From: JAAYAY01 sp964429355
GTDB taxonomy: Bacteria > Planctomycetota > Planctomycetia > Pirellulales > Thermoguttaceae
Direction: 5' to 3'
Length of the DNA: 9,486 nt
Assembly (NCBI GenBank): GCA_964429355.1
Contig: CAYSCH010000367.1
Span: 1 to 9,486, forward strand
This document shows positions 1 to 5,695 of this stretch, in pieces. Made by a program: the position numbers and the translations under genes. The notes below the pieces were generated by a model, which made no database searches, was not told the DNA's origin, and saw only the letters and a list, made by a program, of their open reading frames with translations. How positions within the stretch are numbered: the first letter of the stretch is position 1; every line of letters begins with the position of its first letter.

Positions 1-277
1 CGAGTACTCCTACTTTCAGCATGTCGCTCCCATTCTCAACAATCACCTTCCCACCGATGATCAGTTCGTGAAAGTCGCTTGTTGCGACATTTCTGCGGGA
101 GGTTTGTCCTATCTCCTGAAGGAGGCGCCTGGCTATGACGAACTGGTGATCTCCTTGGGGGCTCCGCCTAACGCTGGCAAGATCATCGCCAAGGTTGTAC
201 GGGTGGTCGAAAAGCAGGTGAATGGACAGGTCTTGTATCAGGTCGGCTGCCAATTCATCGGGCGTGTGGCGAACTGA
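1..277 (+). CDS. PilZ-domain protein, C-terminal fragment
   Basis: The frame is open from base 2 to the TGA at 275-277, so the gene begins outside the window and about 91 residues are visible. The fragment contains DISAGGLSYLL, which matches the second PilZ signature (D/N-x-S-x-G-G), followed by alternating beta strands ending in VGCQFIGR, as in the last strands of a PilZ barrel. PilZ domains bind cyclic di-GMP and act in the cytoplasm as effectors of motility, adhesion or polysaccharide production. The upstream RxxxR motif, needed to confirm nucleotide binding, would lie before base 1 and cannot be checked. A GTG at 68 is in frame but would cut the barrel, so it is not taken as the start. 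The gene faces the converging peptidase gene across a structured spacer. Domain call fairly sure; partner unknown. Confidence 0.75.
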   Translation, partial: EYSYFQHVAPILNNHLPTDDQFVKVACCDISAGGLSYLLKEAPGYDELVISLGAPPNAGKIIAKVVRVVEKQVNGQVLYQVGCQFIGRVAN

Positions 278-300
278 CCAGCGCTCGAAGCCATTCGGGT

Positions 301-422
301 GCTCTGTCAAACCTCAGTTCTTGGGTTGGGCGCCGGCTGGAGTCCAACCATCAGGCTGTGTCTGGCACACTGAAGCGTGGACTCCAACGATCCGCAACCC
401 GGCCTTTAAGGCTTGACAGAGC
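301..422. repeat. long nested inverted repeat between convergent genes
   Basis: Four sets of arms nest around one centre. The outer arms are GCTCTGTCAAACCT (301-314) and AGGCTTGACAGAGC (409-422), 13 of 14 paired. Inside them are GGGTTG (323-328) and CAACCC (395-400), then TGGAGTCCA (338-346) and TGGACTCCA (378-386). At the tip, TCAG..TGTG (351-360) pairs with CACACTGA (366-373) around the loop TCTGG. The whole could extrude as a cruciform or fold as a roughly 122-nt RNA hairpin. It fills the space between the stop of the PilZ gene and the stop of the peptidase gene. There is no T-run after either side, so it is not a classical intrinsic terminator, although a structure here could still limit read-through. 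It may be one copy of a dispersed palindromic repeat; a copy count was not possible. Confidence 0.75.
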
Positions 423-430
423 GCCAGTTG

Positions 431-1672
431 TCAGCGGCTCGCAAACAGTTGGTAGAACACCTCGCAGAGTTGCTCTCCATAAAGCTTCCAGTTCTTAGCG
501 CTCGGGTAATCGTCGAGACCCGCGATGCGGTTGGCGTTCAGCTCGTGGACACAGGCGTGAACGCCGTAACGCTCCAGGAGGCCCTCGCCGATCGAGCCCG
601 GGGTTCGAAACTTGCCGCCGGTCGATCCTTCCGTAAACCAGCTGTGCTCGCGCAGGAGGGTCTCGAATCGCTCCATTCTTGCCAGGTATGCTTCCAGGTC
701 GATATTGGGGCGGCTGACGTGAACCTGGCCGCCATCGTCGTTGTGCCAGTCGATCATGAAATCGGGGCGGTGTCCCTCGGCAATCTGTTTCTCGATCCAG
801 GTTTCCAGGGCGTGGTTCTCGGGGCAGAGGATGGGATCGGGCTTGACGTCCCAGTTGCGGTTGAGGTCCTTTCCTTGCACATTGAAGCGGGTCCAGCCGC
901 GTGCCACACCGTCCTTGTTGGCCATCGGCATGACGCAGACGCAGTAGCGTTCCAGGTAGACCTTCGACTGGGGATCGTCGGCCAGAAGCCGGCGCACCAA
1001 GCCTTCGATCACCCAGTTTCCGCCCGGCTCCCAGGCGTGGGCCCGACCGCGAAGCAGGAGGCGATTCGGGGCGTCCTGGTTGCCGATGCGAATGATCTCG
1101 AGCGGCCGGCCCTCAACCGTGCGGCCGATCTCGGTGATCTCGACCTGAGGGTGCCGGCGAATCTCTTCCAGGAATCTTTCCAGATCGGAGAGCCGATAGG
1201 GCTCCAGCCGGGCCACATAGACGGCATCGGCCTCCATGGTCAGCTCCAATTTCAGGCGATTTCCTTCGAGCAGTTCCATTTCGGCCGGCTGCCACGTACG
1301 GCCGTCGAGTGAAACGAAACTCATGGTTTCTTCCTTGGCGGGAGAACCCTTGCGGCCGTTGTAGATGTTCTCGAGGTTGCCCAGGATGAGCGTCAGCTTC
1401 GAGCCCTGGGGAGCCTCGACACGAAAGTGCCAGTGACCGGCGGCTCGGTTCGGCGAAGATCGCTCGTGGTCGTACATCAGGGAAATCTCGACTTCCCCCG
1501 ATTCGTTGATCTCCCAAAAAAGTGGAGATGCGTTCTCGAAGGTCGTGTTGATGAACACGAGCGGGCTGGCCGGCGGTTCCCCCTCGGTTCTGGCAGGCTC
1601 GGCCGAAAAGGCCGCCAGGCATGGGAAGGCAAGACCGGCCAGGGCAATCAGATTCCGTGTGGAGATTATCAT
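431..1672 (-). CDS. secreted M14-family metallocarboxypeptidase (cytosolic-carboxypeptidase-like subfamily)
   Basis: A 413-residue zinc peptidase predicted to remove C-terminal residues from peptides or protein tails. The start at 1672 has AGGAGG just upstream and is followed by a signal peptide (residues 1-23, hydrophobic core LIALAGLAFPCLAAFSA), so export to the periplasm or surface is expected. Residues about 38-155 resemble the beta-sandwich that precedes the catalytic domain in the Nna1/CCP (M14D) group (HWHFRVEAPQG, LENIYNG). The catalytic domain, about 160-410, has zinc ligands H212 and E215 (HAWE) and H310 (DWHND). Its substrate-binding stretch is KDGVARGWTRFNVQGKDLNR with N271 and R272, and the likely catalytic glutamate is E377 (HELNA). 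All key residues appear intact. The frame stays open upstream to 2080, but that part overlaps the aldolase gene and is a shadow. It may be co-transcribed with the aldolase 119 bases upstream. Substrate unknown. Confidence 0.88.
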   Translation of the reverse strand: MIISTRNLIALAGLAFPCLAAFSAEPARTEGEPPASPLVFINTTFENASPLFWEINESGEVEISLMYDHERSSPNRAAGHWHFRVEAPQGSKLTLILGNLENIYNGRKGSPAKEETMSFVSLDGRTWQPAEMELLEGNRLKLELTMEADAVYVARLEPYRLSDLERFLEEIRRHPQVEITEIGRTVEGRPLEIIRIGNQDAPNRLLLRGRAHAWEPGGNWVIEGLVRRLLADDPQSKVYLERYCVCVMPMANKDGVARGWTRFNVQGKDLNRNWDVKPDPILCPENHALETWIEKQIAEGHRPDFMIDWHNDDGGQVHVSRPNIDLEAYLARMERFETLLREHSWFTEGSTGGKFRTPGSIGEGLLERYGVHACVHELNANRIAGLDDYPSAKNWKLYGEQLCEVFYQLFASR

Positions 1673-1676
1673 GGCA

Positions 1677-1682
1677 CCTCCT
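1677..1682 (-). promoter_or_regulatory. ribosome binding site fixing the peptidase start
   Basis: On the minus strand AGGAGG stands four bases before the ATG at 1672-1670 (AGGAGGTGCCATG). Together with the signal peptide that follows, it sets the start and rules out the longer in-frame reading that runs into the aldolase gene. Confidence 0.8.
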
Positions 1683-1791
1683 GACGATAGCAGCCTGCTG
1701 CGAAGAGGGAAAACTCGTTCTGACGGCAGATCCCGGGTACGGCAAAATCGGGGTGCAATGCTGCGGGAACCCGCATAGGGCGGCACGGGAT

Positions 1792-2466
1792 CTACGATCC
1801 CCTCTTGGCGGAACGAAGTTCGGCGACGATCCGCCGCGCTTCGGCGGCATTGCCGGTGATCGTTTCCCAATCCTCGGCCTGGATCGCCTGCCGCGCGGCA
1901 AGCCATGATCCGCCGATGGCCGGCACGATCGGGTCGCTGAGGTAGCTGGCCATATTCTCTGCTGTCAGCCCTCCGAGCGGAAGGAACCGTACGCCGAGAT
2001 GGCCATAGGGTGCCGCCATACTCCGGAGGTATTTCATGCCGCCCGATGGCTCGGCGGGAAAAAACTTCAACTCGCGGCAACCCAGCTCGATCGCGGTTTC
2101 CACTTCGCTGGGTGTGACAACGCCCGGCGCAAACGGGAGCCCAACGGCCTGGGCCGCCTCCAGCACCCGGCGATTCAGCCCGGGCGCCACCCCGAACTGG
2201 GCATGCGCCTCGACGACCTCGCGAACCTGGGCCGGAGTGAGGATCGTGCCGATACCGGCAAGCATCTCAGGCACTTCAGCGCGGATCGTCCTCAGGGCTC
2301 CCAACGCAGCGGGAGTTCGCAGCGTCAACTCCATCACGTCGACTCCGCCGGCCATCAAGGCCCGGGCCAGCGGGATCGCATGTTTGACCTCGTCGATGAC
2401 GAGAACGGCGACCACGCCGCACGACTCGATGCGGCCGAGAATCTCGGCAGGGATTTGCGATTTCAT
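1792..2466 (-). CDS. eda: 2-dehydro-3-deoxyphosphogluconate (KDPG/KHG) aldolase
   Basis: A 224-residue cytoplasmic class I aldolase that splits KDPG into pyruvate and glyceraldehyde 3-phosphate, the last step of the Entner-Doudoroff pathway and of uronate breakdown; many members also act on 4-hydroxy-2-oxoglutarate. It is one full-length TIM barrel of normal size. Visible signatures are VAVLVID (19-25), AGGVDVMELTLRT (39-51) with E46 and R50, AGIGTILTPAQV (70-81), FGVAPGLN (91-98), the Schiff-base lysine K134 in ELKFFPAE, and the phosphate-binding LPLGGL and IGGSWLA near the C terminus. The start at 2466 has only a weak GAGAT-like ribosome site. The promoter is not obvious; a perfect palindrome lies about 66 bases upstream. 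No dehydratase or kinase of the pathway lies beside it. A related bifunctional KHG/KDPG specificity cannot be excluded from sequence. Confidence 0.93.
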   Translation of the reverse strand: MKSQIPAEILGRIESCGVVAVLVIDEVKHAIPLARALMAGGVDVMELTLRTPAALGALRTIRAEVPEMLAGIGTILTPAQVREVVEAHAQFGVAPGLNRRVLEAAQAVGLPFAPGVVTPSEVETAIELGCRELKFFPAEPSGGMKYLRSMAAPYGHLGVRFLPLGGLTAENMASYLSDPIVPAIGGSWLAARQAIQAEDWETITGNAAEARRIVAELRSAKRGS

Positions 2467-2531
2467 GGCGATCTCATATTGGAACAGTTCTTCCAGCCCA
2501 CAATAGGATGACGGTCGTGTTGATCACCGCC

Positions 2532-2548
2532 CGTGGGAGACTCCCACG
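2532..2548. promoter_or_regulatory. perfect 17-base palindrome, operator candidate
   Basis: CGTGGGAGACTCCCACG is an exact 8+1+8 inverted repeat centred on base 2540, followed on the plus strand by TTTT. It lies about 66 bases upstream of the aldolase start and 230 bases upstream of the DUF1080 start. It could bind a dimeric regulator of the aldolase gene, act as a small terminator against transcription from the left, or be a copy of a dispersed repeat. The site is seen directly; its role is inferred. Confidence 0.45.
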
Positions 2549-2705
2549 TTTTGGCACATTCTAACCCGACTCAAGGAGGCTGTCACGAACCGGCTTCCGG
2601 GGATTTCGGGTGCGGTTTTTCGTCGGCCAGCCAAACGTGTCGCGGAGAAACCGGCCTGGAAGGCGGGTGGCCTGGGGGATGAAATGTCGGCGCCGTGGCA
2701 TTAGA

Positions 2706-2743
2706 CTCGACAGTTTGCGGCTCGGGAATCCGCTACCGTCGAG
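2706..2743. promoter_or_regulatory. hairpin or inverted repeat before the DUF1080 gene
   Basis: CTCGAC (2706-2711) pairs with GTCGAG (2738-2743), and inside it GCGG (2717-2720) pairs with CCGC (2730-2733). GCTACCGT (2732-2739) within the right half resembles a planctomycete-style -10 box, so the repeat could be an operator over a promoter; no good -35 at normal spacing was found. If transcription starts further upstream, it would instead be a leader hairpin ending about 20 bases before the ribosome site. Confidence 0.3.
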
Positions 2744-2777
2744 ATGTCAATTCGCCCTTCTACAAGGAGACTCACTC

Positions 2778-3764
2778 ATGCAGCGACTTGTTTGCCTCTC
2801 TGCTTTCCTGACCTTCATGGCCATGGCGATTCAGTCCGTTGCCGCCAAGGCCCCCGCGGGACTGAATGCCACCGACCGGACGATGGTCGACGAAGATTTC
2901 GCCTTCCAGGGAGAATACGCCGGCAGAGTGAAGGACGCGGAAGGGAAAGAGATGAATCTGGGGGCGCAAGTCATCGCGTTGGGCGGCGGCAAATTCACCG
3001 CCGTTGTCTACGTAGGCGGCCTGCCCGGTGCCGGTTGGACCCGGGAGGACCAGAGGGCCCAGCTCCAGGGGGAAAAACAGGGCGATAAGGTCGTCCTGGC
3101 GGGTGAAAAGGTGAACGCTGAGATTTCCGGCAAAAAGATGGTTCTCACGCATGCGGATCACGAAGGCCAGGCCGTGCTCGACGCGGTCGAACGCAAGAGT
3201 CCAACCCTTGGGGCGAAACCTCCCAAGGGCGCCATGGTGGTCTTCGATGGAACCGGGACGGAGAACTTCGTGGAAGGTTCGATGAATGAAGCCAAGCTGC
3301 TCTGGGCCGGCGCAACCACCAAACCGCTGCCCGACTCTTGCACGATCCACATGGAGTTCCTTCTCCCCTACATGCCCGAGGAACGAGGGCAAGGGCGCGC
3401 GAACAGCGGGGTCTATCTCCATGACTGCTACGAATTGCAGGTCCTGGATTCCTTCGGCCTGGAGGGGGAGAACAACGAATGCGGCGGCTTCTACCAGGTC
3501 AGGAAACCGGACGTCAACATGTGCCTGCCGCCGCTTGCCTGGCAGACTTACGATATTGATTTCAGCGCGCCGAAGTACGATGGCGGCAAAAAGACGGCGG
3601 CGGCTCGCGTGACGGTACGGCATAACGGAGTCGTGATCCACAACGACGTGGAACTTGCCGAGACGCCGGGGCGCCAACCAGAAGGGCTAGGGCCGCGCGG
3701 CATTCACCTTCAGGCCCATGGCAACAAGGTGCAGTATCGCAATATTTGGGTTGCGGAAAAGTAG
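2778..3764 (+). CDS. secreted DUF1080 (3-keto-disaccharide hydrolase family) protein
   Basis: A 328-residue exported protein. The start at 2778 has AAGGAG (2764-2769) eight bases upstream and opens with a signal peptide (residues 1-23, ending SVAA); the frame is open back to 2610 but that extension lacks these marks. Residues about 40-125 form an N-terminal beta-rich module (FAFQGEYAGRVKD, LGAQVIALGGGKFTAVVYVG) of a kind often found before DUF1080 in planctomycetes. Residues about 150-327 are the DUF1080 (PF06439) concanavalin-like fold, with RANSGVYLHDCYELQVLDSF, GGFYQVRKPDVNMCLPPLAW and QTYDIDFSAP. The Pfam family is named for hydrolysis of 3-keto-disaccharides; many relatives are only annotated by domain, so the reaction here is inferred. 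No terminator follows until 4157. It stands alone, divergent from the aldolase gene. Confidence 0.87.
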   Translation: MQRLVCLSAFLTFMAMAIQSVAAKAPAGLNATDRTMVDEDFAFQGEYAGRVKDAEGKEMNLGAQVIALGGGKFTAVVYVGGLPGAGWTREDQRAQLQGEKQGDKVVLAGEKVNAEISGKKMVLTHADHEGQAVLDAVERKSPTLGAKPPKGAMVVFDGTGTENFVEGSMNEAKLLWAGATTKPLPDSCTIHMEFLLPYMPEERGQGRANSGVYLHDCYELQVLDSFGLEGENNECGGFYQVRKPDVNMCLPPLAWQTYDIDFSAPKYDGGKKTAAARVTVRHNGVVIHNDVELAETPGRQPEGLGPRGIHLQAHGNKVQYRNIWVAEK

Positions 3765-3872
3765 CCGGCGCAGCAAATCGCGGGCCAATGGAGGATCGTC
3801 GGCCTGTCGACCCGAGCGATTGGAGACTTCAACGAAATAGGATGGCTCCGGCTACCCCGGAACCGTCTATGA

Positions 3873-3880
3873 GCTATAAT
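3873..3880 (+). promoter_or_regulatory. -10 promoter element (GCTATAAT)
   Basis: GCTATAAT contains a perfect TATAAT at 3875-3880. No good -35 lies 16-18 bases upstream, so the call depends on the -10 alone. The same GCTATAAT octamer occurs on the minus strand before the gene starting at 6730. A transcript would begin near 3887 and run about 310 nt to the terminator ending at 4196. Confidence 0.4.
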
Positions 3881-3889
3881 TTTCATGGA

Positions 3890-3967
3890 GCGGAAAGCCG
3901 CAGAGAAAGCGGAGGCAAATTGCTTCCAAGGAGGTAAATTTGGCTTGCGTTCCTTGCGGAATCTGCC
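3890..3967. repeat. degenerate inverted repeat
   Basis: The left arm (3890-3919, containing GCCGCAGAGAAAGCGGAGG) is an imperfect reverse complement of the right arm (3939-3967, containing TTTGGCTTGCGTTCCTTGCGG), with a spacer of 19 bases. Its style resembles dispersed palindromic elements built on CGCAGAGAAAG-like words that are common between bacterial genes, but this copy is decayed. No target duplication was recognised. Confidence 0.4.
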
Positions 3968-4156
3968 GATAAATCAGCATGTCAAACAGATGCTCGACTA
4001 GGTGAAATCCTTCGAGCCTCCCGCATTTCCGACGGAGGTGCCAACCCATTAGCGTGAGCCGGGACCATCCAACGGCTTGTGCATCAGCACGCCCGAGTCC
4101 CCGCTCTTCTCGCAGCGACGCATCCGGTCGCATATCGTGGGAGGTTTGATTCTATG

Positions 4157-4196
4157 CCGCCGCGTTCCGGTCCTTTCGGAACGCGGCGGATTTTTT
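4157..4196 (+). terminator. strong intrinsic terminator
   Basis: A perfect 13-base-pair stem, CCGCCGCGTTCCG (4157-4169) with CGGAACGCGGCGG (4177-4189), around a 7-base loop, is followed by A and six Ts (4191-4196). The T-run exists only on the plus side, so it ends plus-strand transcription. The nearest upstream gene stops at 3764, nearly 400 bases away, which suggests either a long 3' end or a separate RNA. Confidence 0.9.
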
Positions 4197-4444
4197 GCGC
4201 TCCCAGATTCGAGCAGTGTCTCCTCGGATTGGGGACCAATTCTGCCGGTCGGGGGTCGTGTTGCGGGCGGGCACTACAGATCCCCACTTGGCTGCACGTG
4301 CGGAATCCCAAAGCCGGTATCCGAGGTGAGACACGGGAACAAACCCCTCCTTGGGAGGGAGCGGACGCACTGCCTCTCTTTTCTGCTGCGAACTTTTCCG
4401 GAGGGGCCAAGGATGAGCCGCCGGTGGCGAATAGGCTGTTGACC

Positions 4445-4453
4445 TGATACGAT
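4445..4453 (+). promoter_or_regulatory. possible extended -10 for the rhomboid gene
   Basis: TGATACGAT fits the extended -10 form TGnTAnnnT and lies about 60 bases before the GTG at 4512. The -35 position is poor (TGGCGA), so this is a weak candidate. Confidence 0.25.
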
Positions 4454-4511
4454 CGGCGTTCATTGCCCGGAAAGACCCCAGCAGGGATATGTTACCAGCC
4501 CGAGGCCCGCC

Positions 4512-5684
4512 GTGTTCTTTTTCCCCTACGGCACCGACGCACCGATTTACCATTTCCCCGTGGTTACGATCGCCATGATCGCGATCAATATCGCTGCGTT
4601 CGTGCTGACGGCAATTTGTCCCGAGAGCGCCCTGGCGTTCTGTCTGGCCCATGGGGACGGTTTGCACCCGTTGCAGTGGATCACGTCGAATTTCATGCAC
4701 GGCGGTCTCATGCACCTGGTGGGCAACATGATGGCCCTCTGGGCGTTCGGGCTGATCGTCGAAGGGAAGATCGGTTGGTGGCGGATGCTGGCCCTCTACA
4801 TGGGTATCGGCATCGTTCAGAGTGCGATCCAGCAGTGGATGATGCTGGGAGCATCACCCGGTGTCTCGTTGGGGGCATCGTCGGTCATCTTCGGATTGAT
4901 GGCCATGAGCCTGCTCTGGGCTCCCAAGAATGATGTCAGTTGCGTTTTCGTCGTTCTGATCTTCTTCTACTTTCGGGTTTTCTTCTTCGATGTCACCGTG
5001 ATGGTTCTCGCCGGTGTCTTGATCTTCATCAACGTGGCAGGTTCGACACTGACCGGTTTCGATATGTCAAGCATGCTGCTCCACACGATGGGGGCCGTGA
5101 TCGGAGGTGTGGTCGGGCTTTGGATGCTCAAGACCGGTCGAGTCGAATGCGAGAACTGGGACCTGTTCTCCGTCTGGGCCGGCAAACACCTGATGAACGA
5201 AAAGGAACTGGAGGCTCTGGCCGAGAAGGATCCGGTGTATCAGGAAGAGAAACGCCAGAGGGAGATTGACTTGCGCCGCGGAGCCCTCAACAAGATCCGG
5301 ATGCTGGTTGCTGCCGGCCGCGTCCAGGAGGCCTATGAGTTCTATCGTCAGCGAACCATCGTGCTGGATAACTGGCGACTGCCCGAAACGGATTTGCGCA
5401 ACGTGATCACGGCTTTTCACAAGCAGGGGGAATGGAACGCCTCGATTCCGGCGATGGTCGAACTGCTGCAAGGCACTCCCCAGGATTCGACGAATGTCCG
5501 CCTCAAATTGGCTCAGATTCTTGTCCAGAAGCAGCACCGGCCGGCGCAGGCCTGGAACGTTTTCTCGAAGGTCGATCCGAGCGCCATCCATGGCAGCCAG
5601 CGGGAGCACTATCTCAAGCTGAAACGCGCAATCGAGAAGGCCAGGGCGGAAAATCCATACGACTTTGTCGACGCCGATTGGTAG
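4512..5684 (+). CDS. rhomboid-family intramembrane serine protease with helical C-terminal tail
   Basis: A 390-residue membrane protein that should cut transmembrane segments of other proteins within the bilayer. The GTG start at 4512 is preceded by GAGG six bases away. The membrane core spans about residues 17-205 with six hydrophobic segments. Rhomboid hallmarks are FMHGGLMHLVGN (H63, H68 and oxyanion-hole N72), GASS with catalytic S123, and H191 of the last core helix (LLHTMGAVIGG). The usual GxSG is GxSS here, but the serine-histidine dyad is intact. Residues about 225-390 form a cytoplasmic, charged, alpha-helical tail with TPR-like helix pairs (for example GRVQEAYEFYRQR, and RPAQAWNVFSKVDPSA). 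The tail may bind partners or substrates. No substrate gene is evident nearby. It ends 11 bases from the converging gene with no terminator between. Confidence 0.9.
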   Translation: MFFFPYGTDAPIYHFPVVTIAMIAINIAAFVLTAICPESALAFCLAHGDGLHPLQWITSNFMHGGLMHLVGNMMALWAFGLIVEGKIGWWRMLALYMGIGIVQSAIQQWMMLGASPGVSLGASSVIFGLMAMSLLWAPKNDVSCVFVVLIFFYFRVFFFDVTVMVLAGVLIFINVAGSTLTGFDMSSMLLHTMGAVIGGVVGLWMLKTGRVECENWDLFSVWAGKHLMNEKELEALAEKDPVYQEEKRQREIDLRRGALNKIRMLVAAGRVQEAYEFYRQRTIVLDNWRLPETDLRNVITAFHKQGEWNASIPAMVELLQGTPQDSTNVRLKLAQILVQKQHRPAQAWNVFSKVDPSAIHGSQREHYLKLKRAIEKARAENPYDFVDADW

Positions 5685-5695
5685 CTGCTCACTGC

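Larger units (their letters stand above)
2467..2777. other. divergent spacer between eda and the DUF1080 gene
   Basis: This 311-base region must hold the promoters for both diverging genes. I see a perfect palindrome (2532-2548), a second hairpin near the DUF1080 start (2706-2743) and the DUF1080 ribosome site at 2764-2769. An AAGGAGG at about 2575 has no start codon at a suitable distance. A TGGCAC at 2552 lacks the GC element of a sigma-54 promoter. No credible coding frame is present; the open frame beginning at 2610 is an upstream extension of the DUF1080 reading with arginine-rich, non-conserved-looking composition. Confidence 0.6.
3887..4196 (+). ncRNA. candidate structured non-coding RNA
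   Basis: A unit bounded by a TATAAT box and an intrinsic terminator with no coding frame between. Local hairpins in order: AGCAT/ATGCT (3976-3994); CTCGA/TCGAG with AGG/CCT (3993-4016, so exclusive with the first); CCTCC/GGAGG (4017-4038); GCGTGAGCCG/CGGCTTGTGC (4052-4082, ten pairs if G-U is allowed); GCGAC/GTCGC (4115-4131); then the terminator stem. It does not match 6S, SRP, tmRNA or RNase P RNA signatures that I know. Alternatives are an overlong DUF1080 3' end, or chance hairpins and repeat debris in GC-rich DNA. Boundaries are inferred. Confidence 0.35.
3765..4511. other. 747-base non-coding region
   Basis: The stretch holds several overlapping short open frames on both strands, none with a recognisable domain, good ribosome site or consistent codon pattern. 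What it does contain is non-coding: a -10 box (3873-3880), a degenerate inverted repeat (3890-3967), a run of hairpins, and a strong terminator (4157-4196). After the terminator, 4197-4511 shows only small hairpins (ATTGG/CCAAT at 4228-4240, CCCTCC/GGAGGG at 4345-4359) and a possible TGATACGAT extended -10 (4445-4453) for the rhomboid gene. Confidence 0.6.

Noticed and set aside
413..1312. Long plus-strand frame of 299 residues
   Set aside because: It is antisense to the peptidase gene, has no domain or ribosome site, and arises from codon bias on the opposite strand.
1762..1775. TGCGGGAACCCGCA as a terminator after the aldolase gene
   Set aside because: The stem is only five to six pairs and no T-run follows on the minus strand.
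1673..2080. Upstream extension of the peptidase frame to 2080
   Set aside because: It overlaps the well-conserved aldolase gene on the same strand in another frame. The ribosome site and signal peptide at 1672 mark the true start.
2552..2566. TGGCAC as a sigma-54 promoter
   Set aside because: The downstream GC element (TTGCA) is absent at the required spacing.
2610..2777. N-terminal extension of the DUF1080 frame
   Set aside because: Arginine-rich sequence with no ribosome site. The ATG at 2778 has AAGGAG and a signal peptide directly after it.
3867..4133. 88-residue minus-strand frame
   Set aside because: It runs through the inverted repeat and hairpins, its C-terminal part reads like a translated repeat, and no start signals are seen.
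4141..4156. GGTTTGATTC resembling a tRNA T-arm
   Set aside because: The flanking bases do not form a T-stem and no anticodon or D-arm lies upstream at the right distance.
4077..4447. Overlapping plus-strand frames of about 120 residues
   Set aside because: They cross the strong terminator at 4157-4196, have no domain, and two frames are equally open, as in GC-rich non-coding DNA.
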